Source: Chrysemys picta bellii (lineage: Eukaryota; Chordata; Testudines; Emydidae). Taken from it: a DNA stretch of 64,000 nt. The translations under genes and the position numbers were made by a program. Positions 54,578-64,000 of this stretch are shown here, in pieces. Below the pieces are notes generated by a model. That model did not search any database and had not been told where the DNA came from. It worked only from the letters and a program-made list of their open reading frames with translations. Within the stretch, counting starts at the first letter, position 1, and every line of letters starts with the position of its first letter. The stretch spans positions 36,951,583 to 37,015,582 of the forward strand of contig NC_088797.1 in the NCBI RefSeq assembly GCF_011386835.1. The letters run 5' to 3'.

Positions 54578-56313
54578 ATTCAGATTGTCTACTAGTTTTA
54601 TTAATGAATTTATGCAAGCACTTTTCCTTCATAACTTTTATTCATCTGGACTACATACAGGCAATGTATTGATTGAAATAATAAAGAATAACTTCTCATT
54701 TTGTATTTACAGAGAAATAATATGTGTAACTGCAATCTTTAACTGCAAGGCAAGGTTCAAAAGCAGAGAATTAACAAAAGAAATGTTTTATCATTTAGAA
54801 AATGTTCTTCATAAGAAATATCTGAGAACATTAACATTTTGTGTAGCAAAGATTTATATCCTTAGGGGTGTAAATCTCCTTTAGATGCCCTGATCACTGC
54901 CATTAACACTAATGTATGCACAGCTACCTATAAAATAATGAAAGACCCCTTCTAACATTCTTTCAGAATATGTGGTCAAGGACTTCAAGCAAAGCAAGTG
55001 ACTGCTCAGGACCCCATCTATTTTGTGGTAGCCTCAGCAATTCACTGCAAGTGAAATTCATCTATGTGTAGAGATCCAGCCCAAGGTCTATGAACCACTT
55101 TAGTCTTTTGTCAGCCATTTGAGAGGTTAATGGGCTTTAAGTGGCACGTAGGACTTGTGCTGGTGCATTGCACAGGGGTGGATTTTACATACTCTCTCTG
55201 TACCATGAGTATTAGATAAAGAGGGAAGCCATGCAACAGCTGATTTCTTCCCATCCATCAGCAGTTGGCAACACCTTCCAACCCAGTTCTTCTTGGTTGG
55301 GCCCTACGGATCATGAGGCTGCCAATGGTACTATAACATTAAACTTAAGTTTAGTGCTACATATTCATCTTGCTATACATGACCCTCTTTAATGTTGTCG
55401 GGAGTTTAGTTACTAAATCCACGAACACCACGCTGGAAATGTATTCATGTATTTTTCATACTGCCAAACTTTGTTGAAAGTATCATAGTTTTCATTAGAG
55501 ACAAAGAGAACCTTACAGAAGGTTGTAAGCTATCAGAACTCTTAACCTCAAGTTCTTAGTTTACAATATCCTTGACTTTTTTGAGCATTGCTTTACATAT
55601 TATTGTGTTGTGATAGAACACAATGAAGAGTACAGTTCTTAGGCAATTGCTTAGCAAATTTAGAATGGAAAATATTTTTTAAAACACCTCTTTTTCTTTT
55701 AAAAAGTGTTGTCATTACTGTTTCTGCTCTTCTTAATACAGCTTGCCCAAAATAAGGCTGTACACCTCAGACTTAACACTTCAGATTTGGCATGGACATA
55801 GCCCATAGTGAGGAACACATGCTTTTCTAGATGAGAAAGAATGTGGTTGTGAAATGGAGACATTTTGAATGAGTGAAAGTAGCATACTTCAAATATGTAA
55901 CAGTTAACATTTTCTTTAACAATGGAAGTGTGCTGCAGGTGTTGGATATCTGGATATTCATGCACAACTTTTTCTGTTAAAAACATTTCTAGACTCTGCC
56001 AATTCATTGGCACAGTTCCAGACCATGCAAACTTTTAAATAAATATGCTATCTATTAGGATAAAATATCCAAATGTGTATTTATTTGAATTTGCTGTGCA
56101 CGCACTCATGTGAATATACTTTTAACATTCAGGTTTCTCTCCTTTGACTAAGTGTTCCCAAGTATGCTAGCATCTTTTCTGTTTAGAAAGGAAATTAAAT
56201 GCAAATGACTACATTAATACAACACTGTAATCTAGGTTTTTTAACACTTGTCATGAATTCAGTGTTATGTTTCCCACAACTTTCCTTAGCTATATTGTAC
56301 TTATCCAGTAAGG
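54578..56313. other. No recognised feature
   Basis: AT-rich. The frames 54585-54884 (plus, 99 codons) and 55699-56013 (minus, 104 codons) have no domain and are leucine/phenylalanine-rich in the way of AT-rich DNA. Confidence 0.4.
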
Positions 56314-56321
56314 GTTCCAAC

Positions 56322-57083
56322 TAGGGTTACCATATTTTAATAGAACAAAAAGAGGACACTCCAGGGGCCCCCGGCCCTGCCCCAACTCTGCCCCTTCTCC
56401 AAAGTCCCCGCCCCAACTCCGCCCCCTCCCCTGAGCGCTCCGCCCCCCTACTCCTTCCCCTCCCCTGCTTCCCGTGAATTAAATGTTCGCGGGAAGCCTG
56501 AAACAGGCAGGCAGGCAGGCAGCAGGTAAGCTGGGGCTGGGGCGGGAGCGGGCGGGCAGGGGGTGCGAGGAGGCATGGCCCAGTCCGGCCCCCCTGGCCA
56601 AGCGGCTCCCTCCGGTGGCGGCCCCGGCCAAGAGGCTCTGGCCCCGGCATCTCTGGCCCGTCTCAGCTCGGGCCCTGGGGCGCCGGCCCCGGTTCCGGCC
56701 GAGTGCACTGGCCCGCCCCAGCCCCGGCGGCTCCGGCTCGGCTCGGGCCCCGGTTCCGGCTGAGCAGCTCCGGCCCGGCCCCGGCCCTGGGCGAGCAGCG
56801 CCGGCCGGTGGCCGAGCACCCACAGCCCCGTTCCCAGCGACTCCGGCCCGGCTCGGCTTGGGCCCCGGTTCCAGCCGAGCGGCTCCGGCCTGGGCCCTTG
56901 CCGAGTGGCGCCGGCCCCAGCGGCTCCGGCTCCGGCCCCAGCGGCTCCAGCCTGGAACCAAGCCCCACGACCCCTCCCGATTTTCCCAGACATGTCAGGC
57001 TTTTTGGAATTTCCTCCCATTCGGGGATTTGAGGACCAAAAAGCCAGACATGTCTGGGGAAATCCGGACGTATGGTAACCCTA
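56322..57083. mobile_element. GC-rich hAT-like MITE with exact 8-bp TSD
   Basis: Termini 'tagggttaccatattttaa' and, reversed, 'tagggttaccatacgtcc'; exact flanks 'gttccaac' at 56314-56321 and 57084-57091. 762 bp. The interior (56340-56960) is very GC-rich, with a loose minisatellite of 'ggctccggcccggctcgggc'-like units and an (AGGC)n run at 56503-56522. It opens frames up to 229 codons on both strands, all repeat by-products. Confidence 0.85.
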
Positions 57084-57091
57084 GTTCCAAC

Positions 57092-57564
57092 CCCAGTTCA
57101 GCAAAGCACACAAGTATGTCCTTAAGTCCCACTGAAATCGATGGAAAAAATAATCCATGGTATGTATTTTAATGCAAAAACTGCATTAATGAAAAAATAG
57201 GATTTCAGCAGAGCTAAGATTACAAAATGTTAGGAAACAAAAAATTTCATGCATAGTATGTTTTGTACAGAGCTTCACATTTAATCAGAAAAATAGAACT
57301 AAAAATAACTCTGCCTGAATTGGATATGAGTATCGTAACTGGGCTGCTGGAACCGTGACCTTTGTGATTCTGGATTTTATGTGATTTTTAGTTGTGAATC
57401 TGTAATGTCACAGTACTTGGGGTTATCCATTAAATGTCCTTGGAGTGTATTCCCCCCTCCCCCCCAGTAGTAAAAATCCTAATAGTGTTGGTATTTAAAT
57501 AATTGAAATTTGACTAGAATTTCATATCTCACTGAGGTGAATAGGATGTTAGCAGTCTAAGATT
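57092..57564. other. No recognised feature
   Basis: AT-rich; C-runs near 57450. Confidence 0.4.
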
Positions 57565-57777
57565 GGGGGGGAGGGATAGCTCAGTGGGTTGAGCATTGGC
57601 CTGCTAAATCTAGGGTTGTGAGCTCAATCCTTGAGGGGGCCATTTAGGGATCTGGGGTAAGAAAAAACAAACACACACACTTGTCAGGGATAGTACTTGG
57701 TCCTGTTAATGAAGGCAGGGGACTGGACTTGATGACCTTTCAAGGTCTCTTCCAGTTCTATGAGATAGGTATATCTC
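57565..57777 (+). repeat. tRNA-derived SINE with CR1-like tail (turtle type)
   Basis: Head 'gagggatagctcagtgggtt' contains the pol III A box (TAGCTCAGTGG) and 'gggttgtgagctcaatcc' the B box. The tail 'gggactggacttgatgacct', 'aaggtctcttccagttctatga' copies the CR1 3' end ('tggactagatgacct'…'ttccaaccctgatattctatga'). A (CA)n patch lies in the middle. This pairing lets the SINE borrow CR1's reverse transcriptase, as known for turtle SINEs. Confidence 0.9.
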
Positions 57778-58195
57778 CATATGTTATTATTATAAGATCC
57801 CAAATTATCTGAACTGTTGTGGGACAAGAGTCAATTTTCTGCGAGGCAAGCCTAAAAATGCTAGATCTTCAGAACAAACAAATATATAAATAAAATTAAT
57901 AAAATATTGCAGAATGCAACTGAAATTGTTGTTTAGGATCTATTATTTTGGTCATATCTTTAATTATCTCTTACGGGGGTCTATCTCTTCTGCTTTATAC
58001 AGGTTCTTATACAGGTATCATTACTGTAGTATCTCTACATCTTACAGTAGATAATTAAGCAACATGATCTGTGATGTGAGCTGTGTGGACTTGTGTTTCA
58101 CTTAAAATGCCTGGCAACTGTGGCTTTCCAGGGAATTGACAGCTCCTTTCCTTAGACTTTCCTTCCCTGTCCTCCATTTCTGCATCCCTTTTCAT
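57778..58195. other. No recognised feature
   Basis: AT-rich, nothing recognised. Confidence 0.4.
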
Positions 58196-58700
58196 TGTCT
58201 GGGTATACTGCAAGAAGGACAGGAGACTTGTTGTAGGTTTTAATCAGGCCGCAACTTTATTATATAGATGTCTGGGACTACCCAGAAGATAAAGTGTACA
58301 GTGTAGGACCTTACCATCCACCAGCCTCACAAGAGGCTTAAGGAGAGCTATGAGAATGGAGTGGGGGGTTGGCTCCCTACCGTACCGGTCATGGGAGTCG
58401 CCAAACCCCCTCCCCTGTTCTGTTTCTTTATCCAGTACCGCCTTTTAAGTCCTTTACTAGGCCATTTATCTGGTCACTGGCTGCCCTCCCTATGGAGTAC
58501 CTGCACTGAACATCCACCCAATATTACAAAATAAGTTGCGACATATGGCCTACCACCTTTTCTATTCACCAGAAAAGGTCCATCCTCACACCCACTGTGA
58601 GGAAGGCGAAAAACACACACTCCACCGAAGCCAATTCTGGTGGTGTGGGAAAAATTCCTTCCTAGCCCCCTTTAAAAGGGGCAACTAGCATAATGCCCAC
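58196..58700 (-). repeat. LTR- or LINE-UTR-like repeat (tentative)
   Basis: On the minus strand 'aataaagttgcggcctg' (near 58250) looks like a polyadenylation region, and 58560-58680 reads like the CR1-family UTR ('ttttcgccttcctcac', 'gggctaggaaggaattttt'). Boundaries and family not settled. Confidence 0.35.
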
Positions 58701-58930
58701 AGCAGGTCCAAATCCAGCTTTCCATTCGCCTCCTCTTGCTGGCTACTAGGGGAGGGAGGGTGGGTGCTAGCTTCCTTGCTGCTTTCACATAAGAGACTTG
58801 CTCCACCCAGGTTTTGTGCCTTTATGCACATTCCTGGGGGAGGGGGTGAGTCATTGCTGCAAAGTTGACCACCGAGCACCTTTTGCAGCAATTTCTGAAC
58901 TTCTTCCTCCCTTCCCTTCCCCCACCCCTC

Positions 58931-58958
58931 CACACACACACACACACACACACACACA
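58931..58958. repeat. (CA)n microsatellite
   Basis: About 14 CA units. The 94-101-codon frames across it (with runs of Cys-Val or His-Thr) are by-products. Confidence 0.95.
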
Positions 58959-58959
58959 A

Positions 58960-59625
58960 AGCAGAGCTGTCCTTCTTTGGGTAAGCCCACACAAATTCTG
59001 CCCCACCTTTAGTTGTGGTGCAGTCATTTTCTCTCCCCTTTTTAATTGTTCCTGCTTCCTTTTCCTTCCATATTACAGCAGCCTCTTGGGAAGCCCTTCT
59101 TGACATGTAATTTTACCATGGTCAGTTCTACTTTCAGCTATTTAGTGAGACACAGTATGTCAGTCAATCATGGATAAGCTTTCTTAAGCAACTTTTGGCA
59201 ATTAAATTCCACATCTGCCTTTAATTTTCCTATTTGTTTTTAATGATCTAATTTAACACCTAGCAAAATTCACATGATGCCTGTTTAAACTTTGAACTTA
59301 AATATTCATTTTTACGAGGAAAGAGAAAGTAGCATCTGTTGTCTGATTTTTAGCAAAGTAGTTAGATACAATTCTGCCTGGCTAATAAAAGGTCTCAATT
59401 AATGTGGAGAAAAAAATACATTCTGCCATCTCATTTTGATTTTGTATTTGCTTTCTTCTCTATATGGGATTGTTTAACAGCCAAAGATGAAATCAGATTC
59501 AACACTGTTTGAACAAGAGCATATATTAGGTTTGCAGACTAACGGTGGTGTTAGCTATGTGTTTGCAGAATATTGTGTTCCAGCAACTGGATTAATGGAA
59601 AAGACAGCATTTTCTAGTTGTTGTT
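58960..59625. other. No recognised feature
   Basis: AT-rich with no named repeat. Confidence 0.4.
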
Positions 59626-59629
59626 AAAG

Positions 59630-59858
59630 CTCGGGACTGGAAGTTGGAGAGATCTGTACTCTATTTTTAGCTCTGCCACCAATTTTCTTTGACTTTGAGC
59701 AAGTCATTTAATCTCTCTCTTTGCTTCTGTTTCCTTGTCACTAAAAGGGAATGATAATACTTTCCTACCTCACAGTGCTGTTGAGAAGCTTAATTCAGTA
59801 GTGTATGTAAGCACTTTCAGATCTTTGGATGGAAGGAGCTGTAGAAGATAATTCATAC
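59630..59858 (+). repeat. MIR SINE
   Basis: Clear MIR order: 'tagctctgccaccaa', 'tttgagcaagtcatttaatc', 'gcttctgtttccttgtcac', 'taaaagggaatgataatac', 'tacctcacagtgctgttgag', 'gtaagcactttcagatc'. These match the MIR core and 3' part ('ggctctgccact', 'ggcaagtcacttaacctc', 'tcagtttcctcat', 'aaatggggataataat', 'tacctcacagggttgttgtgag'). MIR is shared by amniotes and is very old. Confidence 0.85.
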
Positions 59859-62715
59859 ACTATTATTAAGCATTGAAAGAAATCCAAATGGTTTCTTTCT
59901 GATTCTTCAATACAAAATGATTTATCTCTGTCTAACATTTTCATGATAATTCTTGTTAGAGTGATTGAGGGAAATAATTAATGTAAAGATCAGTGACCAG
60001 TGGTTTCTTATTTCAAGAGCACAGCAAGAAAGACATAGCTCAACCTCAGTTGTCTGAAAAATAAGGATACTTTGTTTTCTTAATAATTAATCCCTATATA
60101 ACAAGATTTTTATAATAATTATGAAAGCTCCAATCTGACCAGTTACATAATGCAGTTTTGTTTCATTTGTGGTGAGCTCCTGCTTATACTCTCTCTCTCT
60201 GATTGTGACTGTATTTTAAAATTTTGTTTGTAACTATGATTAAATGACCTTATCTAACTGTTTCATTTGTTACCTTGGCCAAGATTTCCTCATGTTAAAG
60301 TTCCTAAATAAAGGAAATAATCAATTGCTTAAAGATATTTTAGTTGAGGAACTGAATGGGCACAGTTTTAAAAGGGATGGGTTAGAAAATTTGTAATGAG
60401 GTCCAGAACCTTTTAATCTCTCTATTTCACCAGCTCAAAACTGATCTAGAATAATAGTAATTGAATTTTACTTGTTCCTGATCTTTTGTGTAATGAGTTG
60501 GGCATCTTGGTCCATTTCCATACAAATGTCCACATCAAAAATACCACTGTACCATTTAGCTGAAAGTCTCAGTGGAAGCAAAGAATTGAATTGGTTTGGA
60601 GAGGATGTGACTCTTTTATTTCTAGAGGCTCTACTGGCTTTTTCAAGTGTGGGATGCTAACACAGTCAGGCTGAGTGATTTCACTTGCACTGCCTCTGAT
60701 TTAAATCAAAACCAGATTCAACTTGTGAAAAATTAATAAAACACTTACTAGACTCCAGTCTCACAGGGCTAATATTCTCTCCGACCTGTCTCTCACCCTA
60801 TCTTTCAACAAGGGTCCCTCAACTGTGCCTACTGTTGCTTTTTGGGGCTATGCCAGAACATCCTACTGTGGACAAGTGTTGACTCAGCCTGCATCTCATG
60901 TTACAGAGGTGCAGTCACTTAGCTGGCACAAAAGTGAGGCCCCTGCAGAATCTGCATTCATGACTGGGCAAAGCTCAACTCTTTCTGGCTGTCACCTTGC
61001 AACACATTGGGGAAGCTTATATTATTCCAGTGCTTTCCGTGTCTTGTAGGTAGGTGCAGAACAGCAGTCTCCAAGGCTGCCAATAATTTTTTTGTTGTTG
61101 GAATGAAATTCACTTCTCAGCGGATGGGTCTAACCCCTTTTTATTAAGGTAAAAGAGTAGTATATAATAATCACTTACTCACCAGTGGGAAGTTCATCAG
61201 GATGATACCTCACAGTCACCTCCAGCACCTAACAATTCGCAGCTTCAGCTTAACTTTGTTTAGGCTGACTGATTTACAGCTTGTGTTATCTTTTCTTAAA
61301 CATCTATGTAGGCCTCTCATTTCCATGTTAACTCTCCCCTGTCAATACAGGTTTTGAGTTAGTTCAAACCAGTTTCTTCTAGCTTTGTGGATACTGTATC
61401 TTTTATTTTCTTCACAAACACAATTATGTGGCATCTTTTTTACACATGTGCAACATCAAACATGATTACTATGCAATTTCTTACAAATGCTCAGTTCTGC
61501 TTAAGCTTAAGATGTTAAACATTATCAGAACAGACTCTTGGAAAATTATAGCAGGCTTCTGTCAGGCAATATCCCTTTGCTCCCAACACTTTTCATAGGC
61601 ACCAAATTCACACCATGGTATGTTTAGCAAGTGTGTATAAAAAAACCCAAACCCAAGTGATCTGCTACAAGACAAAATAAGGAGCAAAGTCAGGTAATGA
61701 GAAACAGCAATAAGATTTATAATTCCAGTACTATCTCAATCACAGAGTAGGCTTTTTAACATTTTTATTTTTATAAGTATTGTAAATTCTTCAGAAAAAT
61801 AAAAGCTTCATCCAAATTATCAATGATCTAGTTTTCACCTAGCATCCTACCTGCCATTCTCCAATTTTTTTTCAAATCATTTACATATTATTGTTAAGCT
61901 GATCTCTCTCTCATTTTTTTTTAGTGAGTTAACTGTCTTATCTGCCAGCTTGCCTGCATAGTACATTTATCTCCCAGCTCTGTTTTGAAGTTTTAACAGA
62001 GAAGCTGTACACACTTCACTGAAGCCAAAATCTCTGAGATATGATCAGATTTCCCCTGGGCTCAAAATCACTGCAGTCAGTGGAGCAATTACAAGTGGAT
62101 TCTATGGACGAGAAGCTACAGCTTCTTAACAATGTGAGGAGGTTTCAAACGGGTTAGCAGAGGCTGTAGTGAAGTAAAATCTATCACTTTGTTTTTTCTC
62201 ATATATTGGAAAGCACTAGTCACTGACATATGAAACATGATAATAGGACCATGTTTCCTTGGAGATATGCACGCATTATGACGTACTTGAATATTGCTAT
62301 AAATATCAGTGTGCCGTGTGGTCTCAGCATACTCAAGGGTCCTCCAAACTTAGATGAGGGGCAAATTTTAATCTGATTTATAAAATAATATTTACTTAAT
62401 CTATTTAGTTTTTAGTCCTAAATCATTGGAGGTTGTGAATCTCTTAACACAGTTGCATTTTTAGGCACTTCTGGGTTTGATATTGGTGTAATAGTTGTTT
62501 TCTGAAAAAATTAAAAAGCAAATAGCACTTCACTTAAAAAAACAGATGTTGCATCTCAGCTGAATAAAGCTTCCCTGAGTAAATAAGTTATGTCTAAGAA
62601 CAAAAACAAAATATTGCATTAAAAGCAATAGAAATCATGGGTTTTTTAGATACTTTCCTATGCTCTATGTTACACTTTTGTACGTGGAATAATTTCTGTA
62701 CTTTTAGATGTTTGT
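59859..62715. other. Long plain stretch
   Basis: AT-rich. Frames at 60472-60660 and 60825-61049 have no domain. I see no named repeat. 60660-61100 is a little more GC-balanced. Confidence 0.4.
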
Positions 62716-62720
62716 GTTTC

Positions 62721-62819
62721 TTTTAGGGCTTGATCCAGCAAAATGCTGTTCACCCCCAGCTACTGTTGAGTTCAATGGGAAATGAGGGCAATCAGCACTA
62801 TGCAGGATGGAGCCCTTTA
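62721..62819. repeat. Small MITE remnant ('agggcttgatccagc')
   Basis: Left 'agggcttgatccagcaaaatg' in pieces and right, reversed, 'aagggctccatcctgcatag' are imperfect inverted repeats, with 'tgagttcaatgggaa' between: the old amniote MITE style. Confidence 0.6.
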
Positions 62820-63855
62820 AAACAGCACTGCTTCCACTATGAAACAAAATGAAAGCACCAGTATGGAAGTCACTGCTCATCAAGCGTGATGAAAAGCACC
62901 AAGCTCACACAAACTTTCTGGCACATTAACTTTATCTGTCACAGTAAGAAACACAAGAATATTGCATTTTTCAGGGGCCAAAAAATAGTGACCCTGGCTA
63001 ATATAATAAGGCACTTCCTAAATGGAAATACCAAATTGATCATAGAAAAATAAAATTAATAATTGATCTCTTCATTGCTAAGGTTTTCTTGCAGAGCCTG
63101 ATCTAAAATCCACGCAAGTCAATGGAAGTTTTTCCACCAGCTTGAATGGACATGGAGTTAGGCCCATAAAGAGGTGATTCTCATTGGACATATCCAAGTC
63201 AAAATTGAGTCCTTGGCAATCTGTTCTCTTTTTACTCTTTTCTCATATCCTATACATCTGGACCCTATTAAAAGTTGCTTAAATAATGATTCAGACAATC
63301 AGCTATTGCTTTGGCCTGACACCTTCACAACTATATGAAATGCTGATCATTCTCAGAAATTTTAAGAAAAAAACATTGTGCAAAATGTCAGATGTCTCAA
63401 TTCTTAAAATACAGGAAATAATTTTAATGGACATGTTTTCCTGTAGTAATTTAGGGGGAGGATTTCAAAAGGAGTTATGGGCCTGACTCCCTAAGGCCCC
63501 TTTGAAATCCTCAGGCATTGTAATTAGCAAAGCTAAATATTTTGAGCCATCAAGGGTTAGCAAGTTTGATCACAAACACCTTCAATTACTATATCTACAT
63601 TTCCACTATGTTTTAAATTTTCAAGAGATTTAAGAATGCTGGGCCTTGAATTGGTCATTGTGGGTAGGGAAATCAAATATTTAATGGCCTAAACAGCATG
63701 AATACTGACTATGTACAGCCACTAGAACCTGCCCAGATATTTGTAACTGTGATTTGTGCTGCAGATTTCCAGGGCCCATTCCATCTGAATGGAAAGAGCC
63801 AATATAGCTCCCAGCTCTGATCTAGCAGGGTTTGAATGTTAGAGTTGAACACTTC
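62820..63855. other. Plain stretch with an old MITE trace at 63090-63172
   Basis: 'gcctgatctaaaatccacgc', 'agtcaatggaagttttt' and 'gttaggcccat' are worn parts of the same MITE style. Nothing else. Confidence 0.4.
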
Positions 63856-63977
63856 TGGGTGACCAGATGGCAAGTGTGAAAAATCGGGACAGGGGGTGTG
63901 GGGTAATAGGCACCTATATAAGACAAAGCCCCGAATATCAGGACTCTCTCTATAAAATCAGGACATCTAGTCACCCT
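63856..63977. mobile_element. MITE with 'gggtgaccagatg' ends
   Basis: Left 'tgggtgaccagatggcaag' and, reversed, right 'agggtgactagatgtcctg' are inverted repeats. Internal 'gaaaaatcgggacaggggg' and 'ctatataag' words are those of a common turtle MITE as I recall it. The target duplication is imperfect ('acttc' on both sides). Confidence 0.7.
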
Positions 63978-64000
63978 ACTTCCAGGGAAGGGAGAGAAAA

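Noticed and set aside
54585..54884. 99-codon frame as a small gene
   Set aside because: AT-rich composition explains it; no domain, no start context.
56448..57172. Long open frames (160-229 codons) on both strands
   Set aside because: They come from a GC-rich minisatellite in a MITE; stop codons are rare there for reasons of composition, and frames on both strands overlap.
58822..59106. Cys-Val-rich frame as a secreted peptide
   Set aside because: It is the (CA)n microsatellite in translation.

Overview
This window looks like turtle (Testudines) nuclear DNA. The repeat content points there: several ages of CR1 LINEs, a tRNA-derived SINE whose tail resembles a CR1 3' end, many Penelope-like fragments with the shared 3' terminus, hAT, mariner and PIF/Harbinger elements, Gmr1-like Ty3/Gypsy elements, and one MIR. 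The background is AT-rich, introns/intergenic in style, and I found no convincing host exon, tRNA, rRNA or CRISPR. Assignment to turtle is from recognised repeat families, not from a database search.

Layout. 1-11 kb: AT-rich sequence with two CR1 3' pieces, one Penelope copy with an 11-bp target duplication, two nested hAT MITEs and a tRNA-derived SINE. 11-19 kb: a Harbinger-type MITE, an LTR-like repeat split by a palindromic Penelope copy, and long plain stretches. 19-29.2 kb: hAT territory. Two fold-back hAT elements, in opposite orientation, carry the transposase C-terminus on both arms; one has received a MITE and a Penelope copy side by side. 30-31.8 kb: a minus-strand CR1 split by a 1.1-kb solo LTR. 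33.7-35.9 kb: a decayed PIF/Harbinger transposon. 36.3-41.8 kb: a complete but broken Ty3/Gypsy element (5-bp TSD, tRNA-Leu PBS, PPT) with gag carrying a SCAN-like capsid region, and with integrase placed before reverse transcriptase, the Gmr1 order. 42.5-44.3 kb: a CR1 with most of the RT. 46.1-51.4 kb: a minus-strand CR1, then a Penelope element with a GIY-YIG domain, holding a mariner-type MITE, which holds a small minus-strand endogenous retrovirus. 52-64 kb: a solo Gypsy-type LTR, three hAT-like MITEs, a SINE, a MIR, microsatellites and plain DNA.

How it works together. All recognisable coding capacity is from mobile elements and all of it is broken. The value of the window is in its insertion order, which can be read from target-site duplications: Penelope < mariner MITE < retrovirus at 47.7-51.4 kb; hAT < MITE and Penelope at 21.1-23.2 kb; CR1 < solo LTR at 30 kb; hAT MITE < CR1 at 54 kb. 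The most interesting items are the Gmr1-like element with its SCAN-like gag, the fold-back hAT family, and the retrovirus with a tRNA-Trp type PBS and a six-unit 106-bp leader repeat.
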